DNA of 64,000 nt from Rhizobium sp. TH2 (GCF_024707525.1 NZ_CP062231.1:3162001-3226000), one strand, 5' to 3'; positions 18,482 to 26,522 are shown, counted from the stretch's first letter. A program made the numbers and translations. The notes: generated from the letters alone by a model not told the origin.

Positions 18482-19019
18482 ACCTGACGATGGCAACGGG
18501 GCTGGCGGACCGCCGGCCCCGCAGAGTTTCGAAGGCAGGATCATGGCGCTCCTGCCCGATCTCAGGCGCTATTCCAGAAGCCTGACCCGCACCGATGCCG
18601 ATGGCGAGGACCTGCTGCACGACAGTGTCGAGCGGATACTTTTGGCGCGCGCGACGTGGTCGGGGACCAATTTGCGCGCATGGGTGCTGACCATCATGAC
18701 CAATCTCTACCGCAACGGCACGCGCCGCGAGCGGCGCTTCCCCTCGGTGGAGATCGAAAATGCCGAGACCCTCCAGGCAGCCGACGCGTTCGGCGACCCG
18801 CAGCAGCGCATCCGGCTCGCCCGAGCACTCGATGCGCTGTCACCCGAATTCCGCGCCGTGCTGATGCTGGTGGTCATCGAGGGCTATTCCTATACCGAGG
18901 TCGCCGAGATCATGAAGACGCCTGTCGGCACCGTGATGTCGCGTCTTTCGCGCGCCCGCGCCGAGCTTTCCCGGCTCCTCGCCGCCGACAATATCATTCC
19001 GCTCCGGAGGTCCGAATGA
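18465..19019 (+). CDS. ECF-type RNA polymerase sigma factor
   Basis: 184 residues from the ATG at 18465; an internal ATG at 18543 with GAAGG upstream is a credible alternative, giving 158 residues. Region 2 is seen as MALLPDLRRYSRSLTRTDADGEDLLHDSVERIL and region 4 as LDALSPEFRAVLMLVVIEGYSYTEVAEIMKTPVGTVMSRLSRARAEL. The gene overlaps the preceding one by 17 bases and the anti-sigma by 4, indicating a coupled operon. A GGAATAAA at 18026-18033 ahead of the operon resembles an ECF -35 element, but no matching -10 was found. Confidence 0.9.
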   Translation: MPQGHRPDDGNGAGGPPAPQSFEGRIMALLPDLRRYSRSLTRTDADGEDLLHDSVERILLARATWSGTNLRAWVLTIMTNLYRNGTRRERRFPSVEIENAETLQAADAFGDPQQRIRLARALDALSPEFRAVLMLVVIEGYSYTEVAEIMKTPVGTVMSRLSRARAELSRLLAADNIIPLRRSE

Positions 19020-19807
19020 CTGACGCTGCAAACCCGGTCACCGAAGACGACCTCCATGCCTATGCCGACGCGCAGTTGTCGAATGGCGAACTGGCCCGCG
19101 TCGAAGCCTGGCTGCGGGATCATCCTCACGACGCGGAAAAGGTCCGGCAGTGGCAGGCCCAGAACTGCATGATCCAGACGCTGTTCGAGCCCTATCGTGC
19201 GGCAAGCCCCGGCGATACCGAGCTTTTTGCTTCAGCCGCGGATATTGCCCCGGCCCCGGCTTCCAGTCCATGGCGTATGCGCGGCCTGCAGGTCGCCGCC
19301 GGCATCTGCCTCTTCGTGCTCGGGGCGGTAACGGGACATTTTGTGCCCTTCGGCAACGCCGACCGGGCCAATGCGGATGCCGGCCTGCACCAGGAGGCAA
19401 GCTCGGCATTCCTCATCTATGCAAGCGAGGTTCGCCACCCGGTCGAGGTCAAGGCCGACGAGAAGGATCACCTCGTCAAATGGCTGAGCAAGAAGCTCGG
19501 CCACCAGCTGGCCGCGCCCGATCTTTCAGCCCGCGGCTTCAGCCTCGTCGGCGGCCGGCTGGTGCCGGTCAACGGCAAGGCCGGCGCGCTTATGATGTAT
19601 GAGGACGCCGCCGGCAAACGGCTGACGATCCTTGTCGGCCAGAGCGAGGCCAATGCGATCACCAGCTTCCGCTTTGCGGCGCAAGGCTCCGTCGAAACAT
19701 TCTATTGGATCGACGAAAAGCTCTCCTACGCCGTCACCGGAGAAATCCCGCGCGATGTGCTTCGCCGCGTGGCGGATGATTGCTACCGGCAGTTCGAGAC
19801 GCTGTGA
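19016..19807 (+). CDS. Anti-sigma factor, single-pass membrane protein
   Basis: 263 residues. ATG overlaps the sigma stop (ATGA) with GGAGG upstream. The N-terminal cytosolic part (EDDLHAYADAQLSNGELARVEAWLRDHPHDAEKVRQWQAQN) is the typical sigma-binding helix bundle of FecR/RsiW-like anti-sigmas, followed by one membrane helix (LQVAAGICLFVLGAVTGHFV) at about residues 85-105 and a periplasmic domain containing HLVKWLSKKLGHQLAAPDLSARGFSLVGGRL. It lacks a zinc HxxxCxxC motif. It should hold the adjacent sigma factor at the membrane. Confidence 0.88.
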   Translation: MTDAANPVTEDDLHAYADAQLSNGELARVEAWLRDHPHDAEKVRQWQAQNCMIQTLFEPYRAASPGDTELFASAADIAPAPASSPWRMRGLQVAAGICLFVLGAVTGHFVPFGNADRANADAGLHQEASSAFLIYASEVRHPVEVKADEKDHLVKWLSKKLGHQLAAPDLSARGFSLVGGRLVPVNGKAGALMMYEDAAGKRLTILVGQSEANAITSFRFAAQGSVETFYWIDEKLSYAVTGEIPRDVLRRVADDCYRQFETL

Positions 19808-19881
19808 TAAGTCTGGACTCTTGCGCCTTGTGACAACCCGGCCCTATTCTGGCGCTCATCGCAGCATCGGAACCGACAGCC

Positions 19882-20724
19882 ATGACCGCTATTCCCACCG
19901 TCATATTCCCCAACCACGCCAAGGTGCCCGCCCTCGGTCAAGGAACCTGGAACATGGGCGAGCACGTATCCGAGGCGGGGCGCGAGATCGACAGCCTGAG
20001 AGGCGGCATCGACCTCGGTATGACGCTGATCGACACGGCCGAAATGTATGCCGAGGGCGGTGCCGAGCGCATCGTCGGACAGGCAATCAAAGGCCGCCGG
20101 GACGATGTCTTCCTGGTCTCGAAGGTCTATCCCTGGAATGCCAGCCGCCAGGGCACGATCGACGCCTGCGACCGAAGCCTGACGCGCATGGGCGTCGACA
20201 GGATCGATCTCTACCTGCTCCACTGGCGCGGTGAACATCCATTGGCCGAGACGGTTGAGGCCTTCGAGACCCTCAAGACATCGGGCAAGATCGGCGCCTG
20301 GGGCGTCTCGAATTTCGACACGTCGGATATGGAAGAACTCGTCTCTGTACCCGGCGGCGAGACTGTCGCGACTAATCAGATCCTCTATAATCTCGCCCGG
20401 CGCGGCCCCGAATTCGATCTCCTGCCCTGGTGCCGGAACCGAAACATCCCCGTCATGGCCTATTCGCCGATTGAACAGGGTGCACTCGCCAAAAACCATG
20501 ATTTGATCCGCATCGCCAAGGCCTACCAGGCGACATCAGCACAACTGGCGCTCGCCTTCCTCATCCGCCAGGGAAATGTCATCGCAATCCCAAAAACATC
20601 GAGTGTTCATCGCGCGAAGGAAAATCGCGACGCCGTCGCTCTTCAAGTAGCGGATGAAGACTGGGCCGCACTCGACGCCGCCTTCCCGCCGCCGAACAGA
20701 AAAAGGCCGCTGGAGATGATTTGA
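19882..20724 (+). CDS. Aldo/keto reductase
   Basis: 280 residues. NADPH-dependent TIM-barrel reductase with all four catalytic residues visible: Asp in LIDTAEMY, Tyr in the same motif, Lys in LVSKVYP, His in YLLHWRG. The C-terminal VIAIPKTSS is the cofactor-binding loop. Similar in layout to the methylglyoxal/2,5-diketo-D-gluconate reductase-like branch. It stands alone, convergent with the ilv operon. Ribosome-binding site is weak. Confidence 0.9.
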   Translation: MTAIPTVIFPNHAKVPALGQGTWNMGEHVSEAGREIDSLRGGIDLGMTLIDTAEMYAEGGAERIVGQAIKGRRDDVFLVSKVYPWNASRQGTIDACDRSLTRMGVDRIDLYLLHWRGEHPLAETVEAFETLKTSGKIGAWGVSNFDTSDMEELVSVPGGETVATNQILYNLARRGPEFDLLPWCRNRNIPVMAYSPIEQGALAKNHDLIRIAKAYQATSAQLALAFLIRQGNVIAIPKTSSVHRAKENRDAVALQVADEDWAALDAAFPPPNRKRPLEMI

Positions 20725-20763
20725 ATTTCCTGCGGCCTCAGACACTTACAAAGCCAACTTGAA

Positions 20764-21336
20764 TCACATTCCCTGCGGACCGCGGTTCATCGCGGCGATG
20801 CCGGTGCGGCACACCTCGTTCAGCCCGAGCGGCTGCATGATGGCGATGAACTGGTCGATCTTGGTCGACTTGCCGGTGATCTCGAACACGAAATGGCTGA
20901 CCGTGGCGTCGATCACCTTGGCATGGAAAGCCTCGGCAAGCCGGAGCGCCTCGACTCGGAGATCGCCGGAACCCGCCACCTTGATCAGTGCCAGTTCGCG
21001 TTCGATCGGCCGCTCCTGGCCGAATTCGCGCGCCCGGACCGTCAGGTCCACGACGCGATGCACCGGCACGATGCGTTCGAGCTGCGACTTGATCTGTTCG
21101 AGCACATGCGGCGTGCCGCGCGTCACGATCGTGATGCGCGACAGATGCGACGAGTGCTCCGTCTCCGAAACCGTCAGGCTCTCGATATTATAGCCTCGGC
21201 CCGAGAAAAGCCCGATTACACGGGCGAGGACACCGGGTTCGTTATCGACGAGCACCGAGAGCGTATGGCCCTCGGCGGTCTCCGTTTCCTTTGCGATGAA
21301 ATAGGCCGAACCGCTCGGCTGTAGGTGCTTGTTCAT
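20764..21336 (-). CDS. ilvH: Acetolactate synthase small (regulatory) subunit
   Basis: 190 residues from the ATG at 21336 (AGGAAA upstream). The N-terminal ACT domain is HTLSVLVDNEPGVLARVIGLFSGRGYNIESLTV, with a second ACT-like half ending EITGKSTKIDQFI. This subunit activates the catalytic subunit and confers feedback inhibition by valine. It is last in the ilvI-vapB-vapC-ilvH operon, only 22 bases after the toxin stop, so its expression depends on transcription through the toxin-antitoxin genes. Confidence 0.95.
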   Translation of the reverse strand: MNKHLQPSGSAYFIAKETETAEGHTLSVLVDNEPGVLARVIGLFSGRGYNIESLTVSETEHSSHLSRITIVTRGTPHVLEQIKSQLERIVPVHRVVDLTVRAREFGQERPIERELALIKVAGSGDLRVEALRLAEAFHAKVIDATVSHFVFEITGKSTKIDQFIAIMQPLGLNEVCRTGIAAMNRGPQGM

Positions 21337-21358
21337 TTCGTTTCCTGCCCCGTATTTT

Positions 21359-21760
21359 CTATTGCGCCAGTTCGACGCTGATTTCATTCATATGGCGATT
21401 GGCGAGTTTGACGAGATCGCGGTCGAAGGTCACGAAGCCGTCGGCATCACTCGCGCTTACGACATGAAGTGCGTCTCCGAAATCCATGCCTTGCCGGAAA
21501 GCCGCGATCGCTACAGCCACTTGGGCCGCGCATTCCAGGTCAATCCGATCGATCTCCAGCATCGACAACATCATTCGCACGACGTCTTGCCGTTTGATCT
21601 TCAGCGCTGTCCTGAGAACCCACTCGGTCTCCAGCAAGACGCTCTTGCTGACATAAATCCGACCGGACGACAGCAAAGCCTCTGCGTAACGTGCCTCCGC
21701 ACCGGGCTCCTCCGCCAGCAGACGAGCGAGAATGTTGGTGTCAACGGCTGTTTTTTTCAT
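21359..21760 (-). CDS. vapC: Type II toxin, VapC family PIN-domain ribonuclease
   Basis: 133 residues, normal VapC length. The PIN-domain acidic residues are present: Asp7 in AVDTNILARLL, Glu44 in SVLLETEWVL, Asp93/Asp96 in GMDFGDALH, and a late Asp in FVTFDRD. Predicted Mg2+-dependent RNase that cleaves tRNA or rRNA when free of antitoxin. The start overlaps the antitoxin gene by 20 bases, giving coupled translation. It lies inside the acetolactate synthase operon. Confidence 0.9.
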   Translation of the reverse strand: MKKTAVDTNILARLLAEEPGAEARYAEALLSSGRIYVSKSVLLETEWVLRTALKIKRQDVVRMMLSMLEIDRIDLECAAQVAVAIAAFRQGMDFGDALHVVSASDADGFVTFDRDLVKLANRHMNEISVELAQ

Positions 21761-22031
21761 TCCACCGCCGCACGGCCTCTTTTGAGATAGCCTCGTTTAT
21801 CATTTCGTCTGTGAGCGGTGGACCGTCATACTTAGGTCGCCGAGCGAGAAACTCTTCCACTGTGAGCGTCTTTTTCGGCTCAACCGCCGGCTGCTTGTCC
21901 ACCAGCTTCAGCACGATCTGTCTCTGCCCACCGGATACCTCAAGTTCCACCTCGCCGCCGATCCCATGTGCCTCCAGCAGTTCTTTCGACAGAACGAACT
22001 CGCCTTTGGCCGTTGCTTTGATCGTTGTCAT
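21741..22031 (-). CDS. vapB: Type II antitoxin, AbrB/SpoVT (VapB-like)
   Basis: 96 residues. The N-terminal swapped-hairpin AbrB fold is seen in MTTIKATAKGEFVLSKELLEAHGIGGEVELEV, and a C-terminal toxin-neutralising tail in LTVEEFLARRPKYDGPPLTDEMINEAISKEAVRRW. AGGAGA precedes the ATG. It begins 59 bases after the ilvI stop, so it is probably co-transcribed with ilvI. VapB-VapC complexes normally repress their own promoter, but no clear separate promoter was found in the 59-base gap. Confidence 0.88.
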   Translation of the reverse strand: MTTIKATAKGEFVLSKELLEAHGIGGEVELEVSGGQRQIVLKLVDKQPAVEPKKTLTVEEFLARRPKYDGPPLTDEMINEAISKEAVRRWNEKNSR

Positions 22032-22090
22032 CTACATCTCCTGAAGCCGGGCGGATATTGAAGTGATCATACCCGCCCGCCCAGCCTTTA

Positions 22091-23872
22091 TCAAACCAAC
22101 TGCCGGCCCTTGGCGTCGATCGCGTTGGCGACCGCTTCGTCGGTGGCTTCATCCGGCAGCAGCATCTCGTTATGTGCCTTGCCCGATGGAATCATCGGGA
22201 AGCAATTGGCGAGGTTGGCGACGCGGCAATCGAACAGCACCGGCTTCTTGACGTCGATCATCTCCATGATGGCGTCATCGAGATCATCAGGCTTTTCGCA
22301 GCGTATGCCATGGCCGCCATAGGCCTCGGCGAGCTTGACGAAATCAGGCATCGCCTCGGTATAGGAGTTCGACAGCCGGTTGCCGTGCAGCAGCTGCTGC
22401 CACTGGCGCACCATGCCCATATACTGGTTGTTGAGGATGAAGATCTTGATCGGCGCATTGTACTGCACCGCGCAGCTCATCTCCTGCATCGTCATCTGCA
22501 CCGAGGCGTCGCCGGCGATATCGATGACGAGGCTGTCGGGATGGGCGATCTGCACGCCGAGCGCCGCCGGCAGGCCGTAACCCATCGTGCCGAGGCCGCC
22601 CGAGGTCATCCAGCGGTTCGGCTCGTCGAAATGATAGAGCTGTGCGGCCCACATCTGGTGCTGGCCGACTTCCGTGGTGATGTAGGTGTCGCGATCCTTG
22701 GTGAGCTCATAGAGGCGCTCGACCGCGTATTGCGGCATGATCACATCCTTGCTGTGCTTGTATGCAAAGGAGTTGCGCGCGCGCCATTTGTTGATCTGCG
22801 TCCACCAATCGTCGAGGCGCGATTTGTTCGCGGTGCGGGCGTTCGCCCGCCAGACGCGCAGCATGTCCTCGAGCACGGAGGCACTGTCGCCGACGATCTT
22901 CACATCGACGCGGACCGTCTTGTTGATCGAGGACGGATCGATATCGATATGGATTTTTCGCGAGTTCGGCGAAAACGCATTGATGCGGCCGGTGATGCGG
23001 TCGTCGAAGCGCGCCCCGACACAGAGCATGACGTCGCAATCATGCATCGCCATGTTGGCTTCGTAGGAACCATGCATGCCGAGCATGCCGAGCCAGGCCG
23101 GACCGGATGCCGGATAGGCGCCGAGCCCCATCAGCGTCGAGGTGATCGGAAATCCGGTAAGTTCGACCAGTTCGCGCAGGAGCTTCGCCGCGACCGGGCC
23201 GGAATTGACCACGCCGCCGCCGGAATAGATGATGCCGCGCTTGGCGCCGGCCATCATCGCGATGGCCTTCTCGATCTCGCCGGGATCGCCCTGGATCCTG
23301 GGCTGGTAATGCGCTTCCATCGGCACGTTGTCGGGCGCCTGATAGGTGCCGGTCGCGAACTGCACGTCCTTCGGGATATCGATGAGCACGGGGCCCGGCC
23401 GGCCGGACTGGGCAATCCGGAAGGCTTCATGGATGATCTTGGCAAGCTGGTTGACGTCCTTGACCAGCCAGTTGTGCTTGGTGCAGGGCCGGGTGATGCC
23501 GACGGTATCGCATTCCTGGAACGCATCGGAACCTATCAGCGACGACGGAACCTGGCCGGTGATGCAGACGAGCGGGATTGAGTCCATCAGCGCATCCTGC
23601 AGCGGCGTCACCGCATTGGTCGCACCGGGGCCCGAGGTGACGAGCATGACACCGACCTTGCCGGTCGAGCGGGCATAGCCTTCTGCCGCGTGGCCGGCGC
23701 CCTGCTCATGGCGGACAAGGATGTGCTCGACGTCGTCCTGCTGGAAAATCTCGTCGTAGATCGGCAGAACCGCTCCACCCGGATAGCCGAACACATGCTT
23801 GACGCCATTGTCCCTGAGCGCCCTGAGAACGATCTCCGCCCCCGTCATCTGGTTATCGTCTTTGCCCGTCAT
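22091..23872 (-). CDS. ilvI: Acetolactate synthase large (catalytic) subunit
   Basis: 593 residues from the ATG at 23872, chosen for the GGAAGGAA upstream; the frame extends 12 codons further but without support. ThDP-dependent enzyme joining two pyruvates, or pyruvate and 2-oxobutyrate. Catalytic Glu56 is in RHEQGAGHAAEGYARSTG; the ThDP/Mg motif is GDASVQMTMQEMSCAVQYNAPIKIFILNNQ. FAD-binding middle domain present. First structural gene of the operon, preceded by a transcription attenuator whose leader peptide has Ile, Leu and Val codons. Partner of ilvH. Confidence 0.96.
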   Translation of the reverse strand: MTGKDDNQMTGAEIVLRALRDNGVKHVFGYPGGAVLPIYDEIFQQDDVEHILVRHEQGAGHAAEGYARSTGKVGVMLVTSGPGATNAVTPLQDALMDSIPLVCITGQVPSSLIGSDAFQECDTVGITRPCTKHNWLVKDVNQLAKIIHEAFRIAQSGRPGPVLIDIPKDVQFATGTYQAPDNVPMEAHYQPRIQGDPGEIEKAIAMMAGAKRGIIYSGGGVVNSGPVAAKLLRELVELTGFPITSTLMGLGAYPASGPAWLGMLGMHGSYEANMAMHDCDVMLCVGARFDDRITGRINAFSPNSRKIHIDIDPSSINKTVRVDVKIVGDSASVLEDMLRVWRANARTANKSRLDDWWTQINKWRARNSFAYKHSKDVIMPQYAVERLYELTKDRDTYITTEVGQHQMWAAQLYHFDEPNRWMTSGGLGTMGYGLPAALGVQIAHPDSLVIDIAGDASVQMTMQEMSCAVQYNAPIKIFILNNQYMGMVRQWQQLLHGNRLSNSYTEAMPDFVKLAEAYGGHGIRCEKPDDLDDAIMEMIDVKKPVLFDCRVANLANCFPMIPSGKAHNEMLLPDEATDEAVANAIDAKGRQLV

Positions 23873-23919
23873 ATCTGTATTCCTTCCCGTTGGCCGTCGC
23901 GATATCAAGTTTCAAGGCA

Positions 23920-23944
23920 TAAAAAAAGGCCCCCGGAGGAGCCT
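23920..23944 (-). terminator. Attenuator terminator ahead of ilvI
   Basis: On the minus strand AGGCTCC-TCCG-GGGGCCT forms a 7-bp stem with a 4-base loop (23927-23944), immediately followed by seven U residues and A. It lies 49 bases before the ilvI start and downstream of the leader peptide, as in amino acid attenuators. Confidence 0.85.
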
Positions 23945-24034
23945 CGTCTAGCGCATGGGAGCTTTCGCCGGATGGTTACACCATCCTGCCCATGCGCCTA
24001 CCCACTACAAGAATCTTTGCAAAAGTTTTCATGG
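23945..24034 (-). promoter_or_regulatory. ilvI leader RNA with alternative hairpins
   Basis: Between the leader peptide start and the terminator the RNA can form a long-arm stem (GCGCATGGG around 23989-23998 with CCCATGCGC around 23950-23959) enclosing a second stem GGATGGT-GTA-ACCATCC (about 23970-23986). The leader peptide stop codon lies inside this structure. A ribosome stalled at the Ile-Leu-Val-Val codons would alter the pairing and so the terminator. The precise antiterminator pairing was not worked out. Confidence 0.65.
23976..24032 (-). CDS. ilv operon leader peptide
   Basis: An 18-residue reading frame, MKTFAKILVVGRRMGRMV and TAA, too short for ordinary gene finding. The consecutive codons ATT CTT GTA GTG (Ile-Leu-Val-Val) are exactly the end products of the downstream pathway. 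It is followed by paired hairpins and a strong intrinsic terminator before ilvI. The start codon lies about two bases from the predicted transcription start, so the transcript would be almost leaderless, as I recall for trpL of Sinorhizobium. No Shine-Dalgarno sequence is present. Confidence 0.85.
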   Translation of the reverse strand: MKTFAKILVVGRRMGRMV

Positions 24035-24040
24035 CGCGCA

Positions 24041-24069
24041 GAATTAGTCAGAAACTCGCGATCCGTCAA
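24041..24069 (-). promoter_or_regulatory. Promoter of the ilvI operon
   Basis: Minus strand -35 TTGACG (24064-24069), 17-base spacer, -10 TAATTC (24041-24046), predicted start near 24034. This puts the first transcribed base next to the leader peptide ATG at 24032. Confidence 0.65.
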
Positions 24070-24198
24070 TCGAAAAATGCGCGCAGGCAAGCCGTTGGAA
24101 AAACTGTCTTCCAAGTTTGACAATTATCATGGAACTCCAGGATATAGTATTGACTTTATTAGTACATGCATGAATTACCGGCTGGGAGCGGAGCCAGC

Positions 24199-25296
24199 AT
24201 GAACACAAGCGACAGTATAATCGACCGGATATACGAGGCGGCACTGGTTCCTGAAATGTGGAGTTCGGTCCTTGAGAGTTTGTCCGTTTTGGCGGGCGCC
24301 ACGGGCGGACTTCTTCTGTCGGCGCGCGATCATAAGGCCAACCGGACCATTCTTACCGACTCGTTGAGGGAATTCTATGACCGTGCCACCAGTGAGGGCT
24401 GGTGGGCGCGCAATTCACGCGGCAAGCTCCTGCTGACGCTGCCCGCCAACGAATTTCACTCCGATGCCGATCATTTCTCGCCCGAGCAGATGGCGCGCGA
24501 GCCGCTCTATCGCGATCTGCTTTGGCCAATGGGATTCGGCTACGCGACGGCCACGCATATCCAGGTGCCGAATGGCGATACGCTGATCCTCTCGCTCGAA
24601 CGGCCACTTGAGCGCGGGCCTGTAGAGCGGCAGGCGGTGGAGAGCCTCACCGCGCTCAGGCCGCACATCGCCCGGTCGGCGCTGCTTGCGTCGCGCCTCG
24701 CCTTCGAGCGCATCCAGAGCGCCAATGAAGCATTCGGCTTGACAGGGCTTCCCTCCGCCGCGATCGATGCACAGGGTCAACTCATCGATTGCAACAACCT
24801 CTTCGAAGGCCGCCGCGACCAGGCATTGATCGGCGCCGGCAACAAGGTACGGCTGGTCAATGACGATGCCAACCGGGTGCTTGAGCAATGCCTCGCTGCC
24901 ATCCGTGCCGGCGGCCCTACCCTGCGCTTCGCCAGCCGTTCGATCGCGCTTCCCCGCACGGAGGGCGGCGACGCTGCTGTTCTTCACCTCGTGCCGGTGC
25001 GCGGCTACGCGCGCGACATCTTCACGGCAGCCGCCTATTTCATCATCCTGACACCGCTTGATGGCGACCGGCTTGCGCCGATCGAACTGATCCAGGGACT
25101 GTTCGATCTGACGACGATGGAAGCCAGGGTGGCCCGCGCCCTTGCCACGGGAAAAGACATCGACAACACCGCTCAAAGCTTCGGCATTTCGCGCGAAACC
25201 GTGCGCGCCCACTTGAAAAACATCTTCTCGAAGACCGGTTTTTCCCGCCAGACCGACCTTGCCGCTGCAATATCGCTTGTCAGGACGATCGAGTGA
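24199..25296 (+). CDS. LuxR family transcriptional regulator with PAS-like N-terminus
   Basis: 365 residues from the ATG at 24199 (GGGAGCGGAG upstream). The C-terminal LuxR helix-turn-helix is at about residues 300-360 (LTTMEARVARALATGKDIDNTAQSFGISRETVRAHLKNIFSKTGFSRQTDLA). The N-terminal 280 residues contain a GAF/PAS-like region (AIDAQGQLIDCNN near 195) but no autoinducer-binding signature. This is a common architecture in rhizobia without known ligand. Divergent from the ilvI promoter region; a TTGACT at 24150-24155 may be its -35. Confidence 0.82.
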   Translation: MNTSDSIIDRIYEAALVPEMWSSVLESLSVLAGATGGLLLSARDHKANRTILTDSLREFYDRATSEGWWARNSRGKLLLTLPANEFHSDADHFSPEQMAREPLYRDLLWPMGFGYATATHIQVPNGDTLILSLERPLERGPVERQAVESLTALRPHIARSALLASRLAFERIQSANEAFGLTGLPSAAIDAQGQLIDCNNLFEGRRDQALIGAGNKVRLVNDDANRVLEQCLAAIRAGGPTLRFASRSIALPRTEGGDAAVLHLVPVRGYARDIFTAAAYFIILTPLDGDRLAPIELIQGLFDLTTMEARVARALATGKDIDNTAQSFGISRETVRAHLKNIFSKTGFSRQTDLAAAISLVRTIE

Positions 25297-25356
25297 CACC
25301 ATCTATTGCTCATGGTTGAATTTGCACGCCCCGCAGTGTGCACTCGAAGAGATTGA

Positions 25357-25776
25357 ATGGCGAAGATCAACGAACATCTGCCCGGCGACTGCCGCCCGAT
25401 CGCGCACATCCTCTCGCGCGTCGGCGACAAGTGGACCATCCTGCTTCTCAACGTCCTCGGCGACAACACCATGCGCTTCAAGGACTTGCACCGTGCAGTG
25501 CCGGGCATCTCCCAGCGCATGCTGACGGTTACCGTCCGCAATCTCGAGCGCGATGGCCTGGTGGTGCGCACGATTTACCCGACAATCCCGCCCAAGGTCG
25601 AATACGCGCTGTCAGATCGCGGCCGGTCCCTGCGTTGCGCCCTCGTTCCCATTGCCGATTGGGTCACGCGGAACAGGGACGGCATCGAAGAGTCCCAGCA
25701 GCAATTCGACAATTCCATCAATGGAAATTCTCAAAGCCCTGAACCCGCACGATATTCGATGCTTACCTCAAAGTAA
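25357..25776 (+). CDS. HxlR family transcriptional regulator
   Basis: 139 residues. The winged-helix core CRPIAHILSRVGDKWTILLLNVLGDNTMRFKDLHRAVPGISQRMLTVTVRNLERDGLVVR is diagnostic of HxlR. These regulators often sense electrophiles or oxidants through a conserved Cys near the N-terminus, and a Cys is present in PGDCRPI. The next gene encodes an FMN reductase, and two similar CTTAC/GTAAG dyads flank the intergenic space, so it probably represses that gene. Confidence 0.9.
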   Translation: MAKINEHLPGDCRPIAHILSRVGDKWTILLLNVLGDNTMRFKDLHRAVPGISQRMLTVTVRNLERDGLVVRTIYPTIPPKVEYALSDRGRSLRCALVPIADWVTRNRDGIEESQQQFDNSINGNSQSPEPARYSMLTSK

Positions 25777-25777
25777 G
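25762..25777. promoter_or_regulatory. CTTAC-N6-GTAAG dyad, candidate HxlR operator 1
   Basis: CTTAC at 25762-25766 and GTAAG at 25773-25777, overlapping the stop codon of the hxlR-type gene. Same half-sites as the dyad at 25831-25849. Confidence 0.5.
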
Positions 25778-25830
25778 TCACATCTGAAAAAGTGCCGTCT
25801 TGTCCCGCATCTTGGTTACACATAGTTCTC

Positions 25831-25849
25831 TGCTTACCATTCGTAAGCA
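25831..25849. promoter_or_regulatory. TGCTTAC-N5-GTAAGCA dyad, candidate HxlR operator 2
   Basis: Perfect 7-bp arms at 25831-25837 and 25843-25849, ending 12 bases before the FMN reductase ATG and touching its ribosome-binding region. TAC-N-GTA cores are typical of HxlR-family sites. Confidence 0.6.
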
Positions 25850-25861
25850 AAGGAAAATGCA

Positions 25862-26461
25862 ATGGGACACAAGCCTAAAATCGGTATCATCGTCGGAACC
25901 ACCCGCCAGGGGCGCTTCGCCGACGGCCCAACCAACTGGATCGCGGCGATTGCCGGCAGGCGCACCGACGCCGAGTTCGAAGTGGTCGATCTGCGGGATT
26001 ATCCGATGCCCTTCTTCGAGGAAATGGGCTCGCCGTTCTACGTCCCGCCACAGAACGAGATTGCCCTGAAATGGGCGGCCAAGATGGATAGCCTCGACGG
26101 CTACATCTTCATCACCGCAGAATATAATCACTCGGTCAGCGGCGTGCTCAAGAACGCACTCGACTATGCCTACAAGGAATTCAATCGCAAGCCCGCCACC
26201 TTCGTCGCCTATGGCGGCACCGGCGGTGCCCGCGCCGTCGAGCATCTGCGCCACATCCTCGCCGAGCTCCAAGTGGCGTCGCTGAAATTCCCGGTCCATA
26301 TCGGCATGAACGAAATGCTCGGCATCATGCGCGAGGGAAAGACGATGGCCGACTATCCCTATCTTGACGACACCGCCGAGAAGATGCTCGACGAGCTTCT
26401 CTGGTGGACCCATGCCCTGAAGACCGCCCGCGAATCCGCCGACATCCGCGCGGCCGCATAA
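25862..26461 (+). CDS. NAD(P)H-dependent FMN reductase family protein
   Basis: 199 residues. Flavodoxin-like fold: KIGIIVGTTRQGRFADGPTNWI supplies the FMN phosphate loop, ITAEYNHSVSGVLKNALDY is the family signature, and YGGTGGARAVEHLR follows. Such enzymes reduce quinones, azo compounds or chromate. AAGGAAAA precedes the ATG. Placed just after an HxlR regulator with two matching dyads, an arrangement typical of electrophile-induced quinone or azo reductases. Confidence 0.9.
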   Translation: MGHKPKIGIIVGTTRQGRFADGPTNWIAAIAGRRTDAEFEVVDLRDYPMPFFEEMGSPFYVPPQNEIALKWAAKMDSLDGYIFITAEYNHSVSGVLKNALDYAYKEFNRKPATFVAYGGTGGARAVEHLRHILAELQVASLKFPVHIGMNEMLGIMREGKTMADYPYLDDTAEKMLDELLWWTHALKTARESADIRAAA

Positions 26462-26469
26462 CAAGACGG

Positions 26470-26498
26470 CCGGGAGGCGATGGCGGTTCGCCTCCCGG
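26470..26498. terminator. Strong hairpin between convergent genes
   Basis: CCGGGAGGCG at 26470-26479 pairs perfectly with CGCCTCCCGG at 26489-26498 around a 9-base loop. No U-run follows on either strand, so it is a hairpin-type terminator or processing barrier rather than a classic intrinsic terminator. Confidence 0.55.
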
Positions 26499-26522
26499 AC
26501 GCGATCATGCAGGTGAGGTCAG

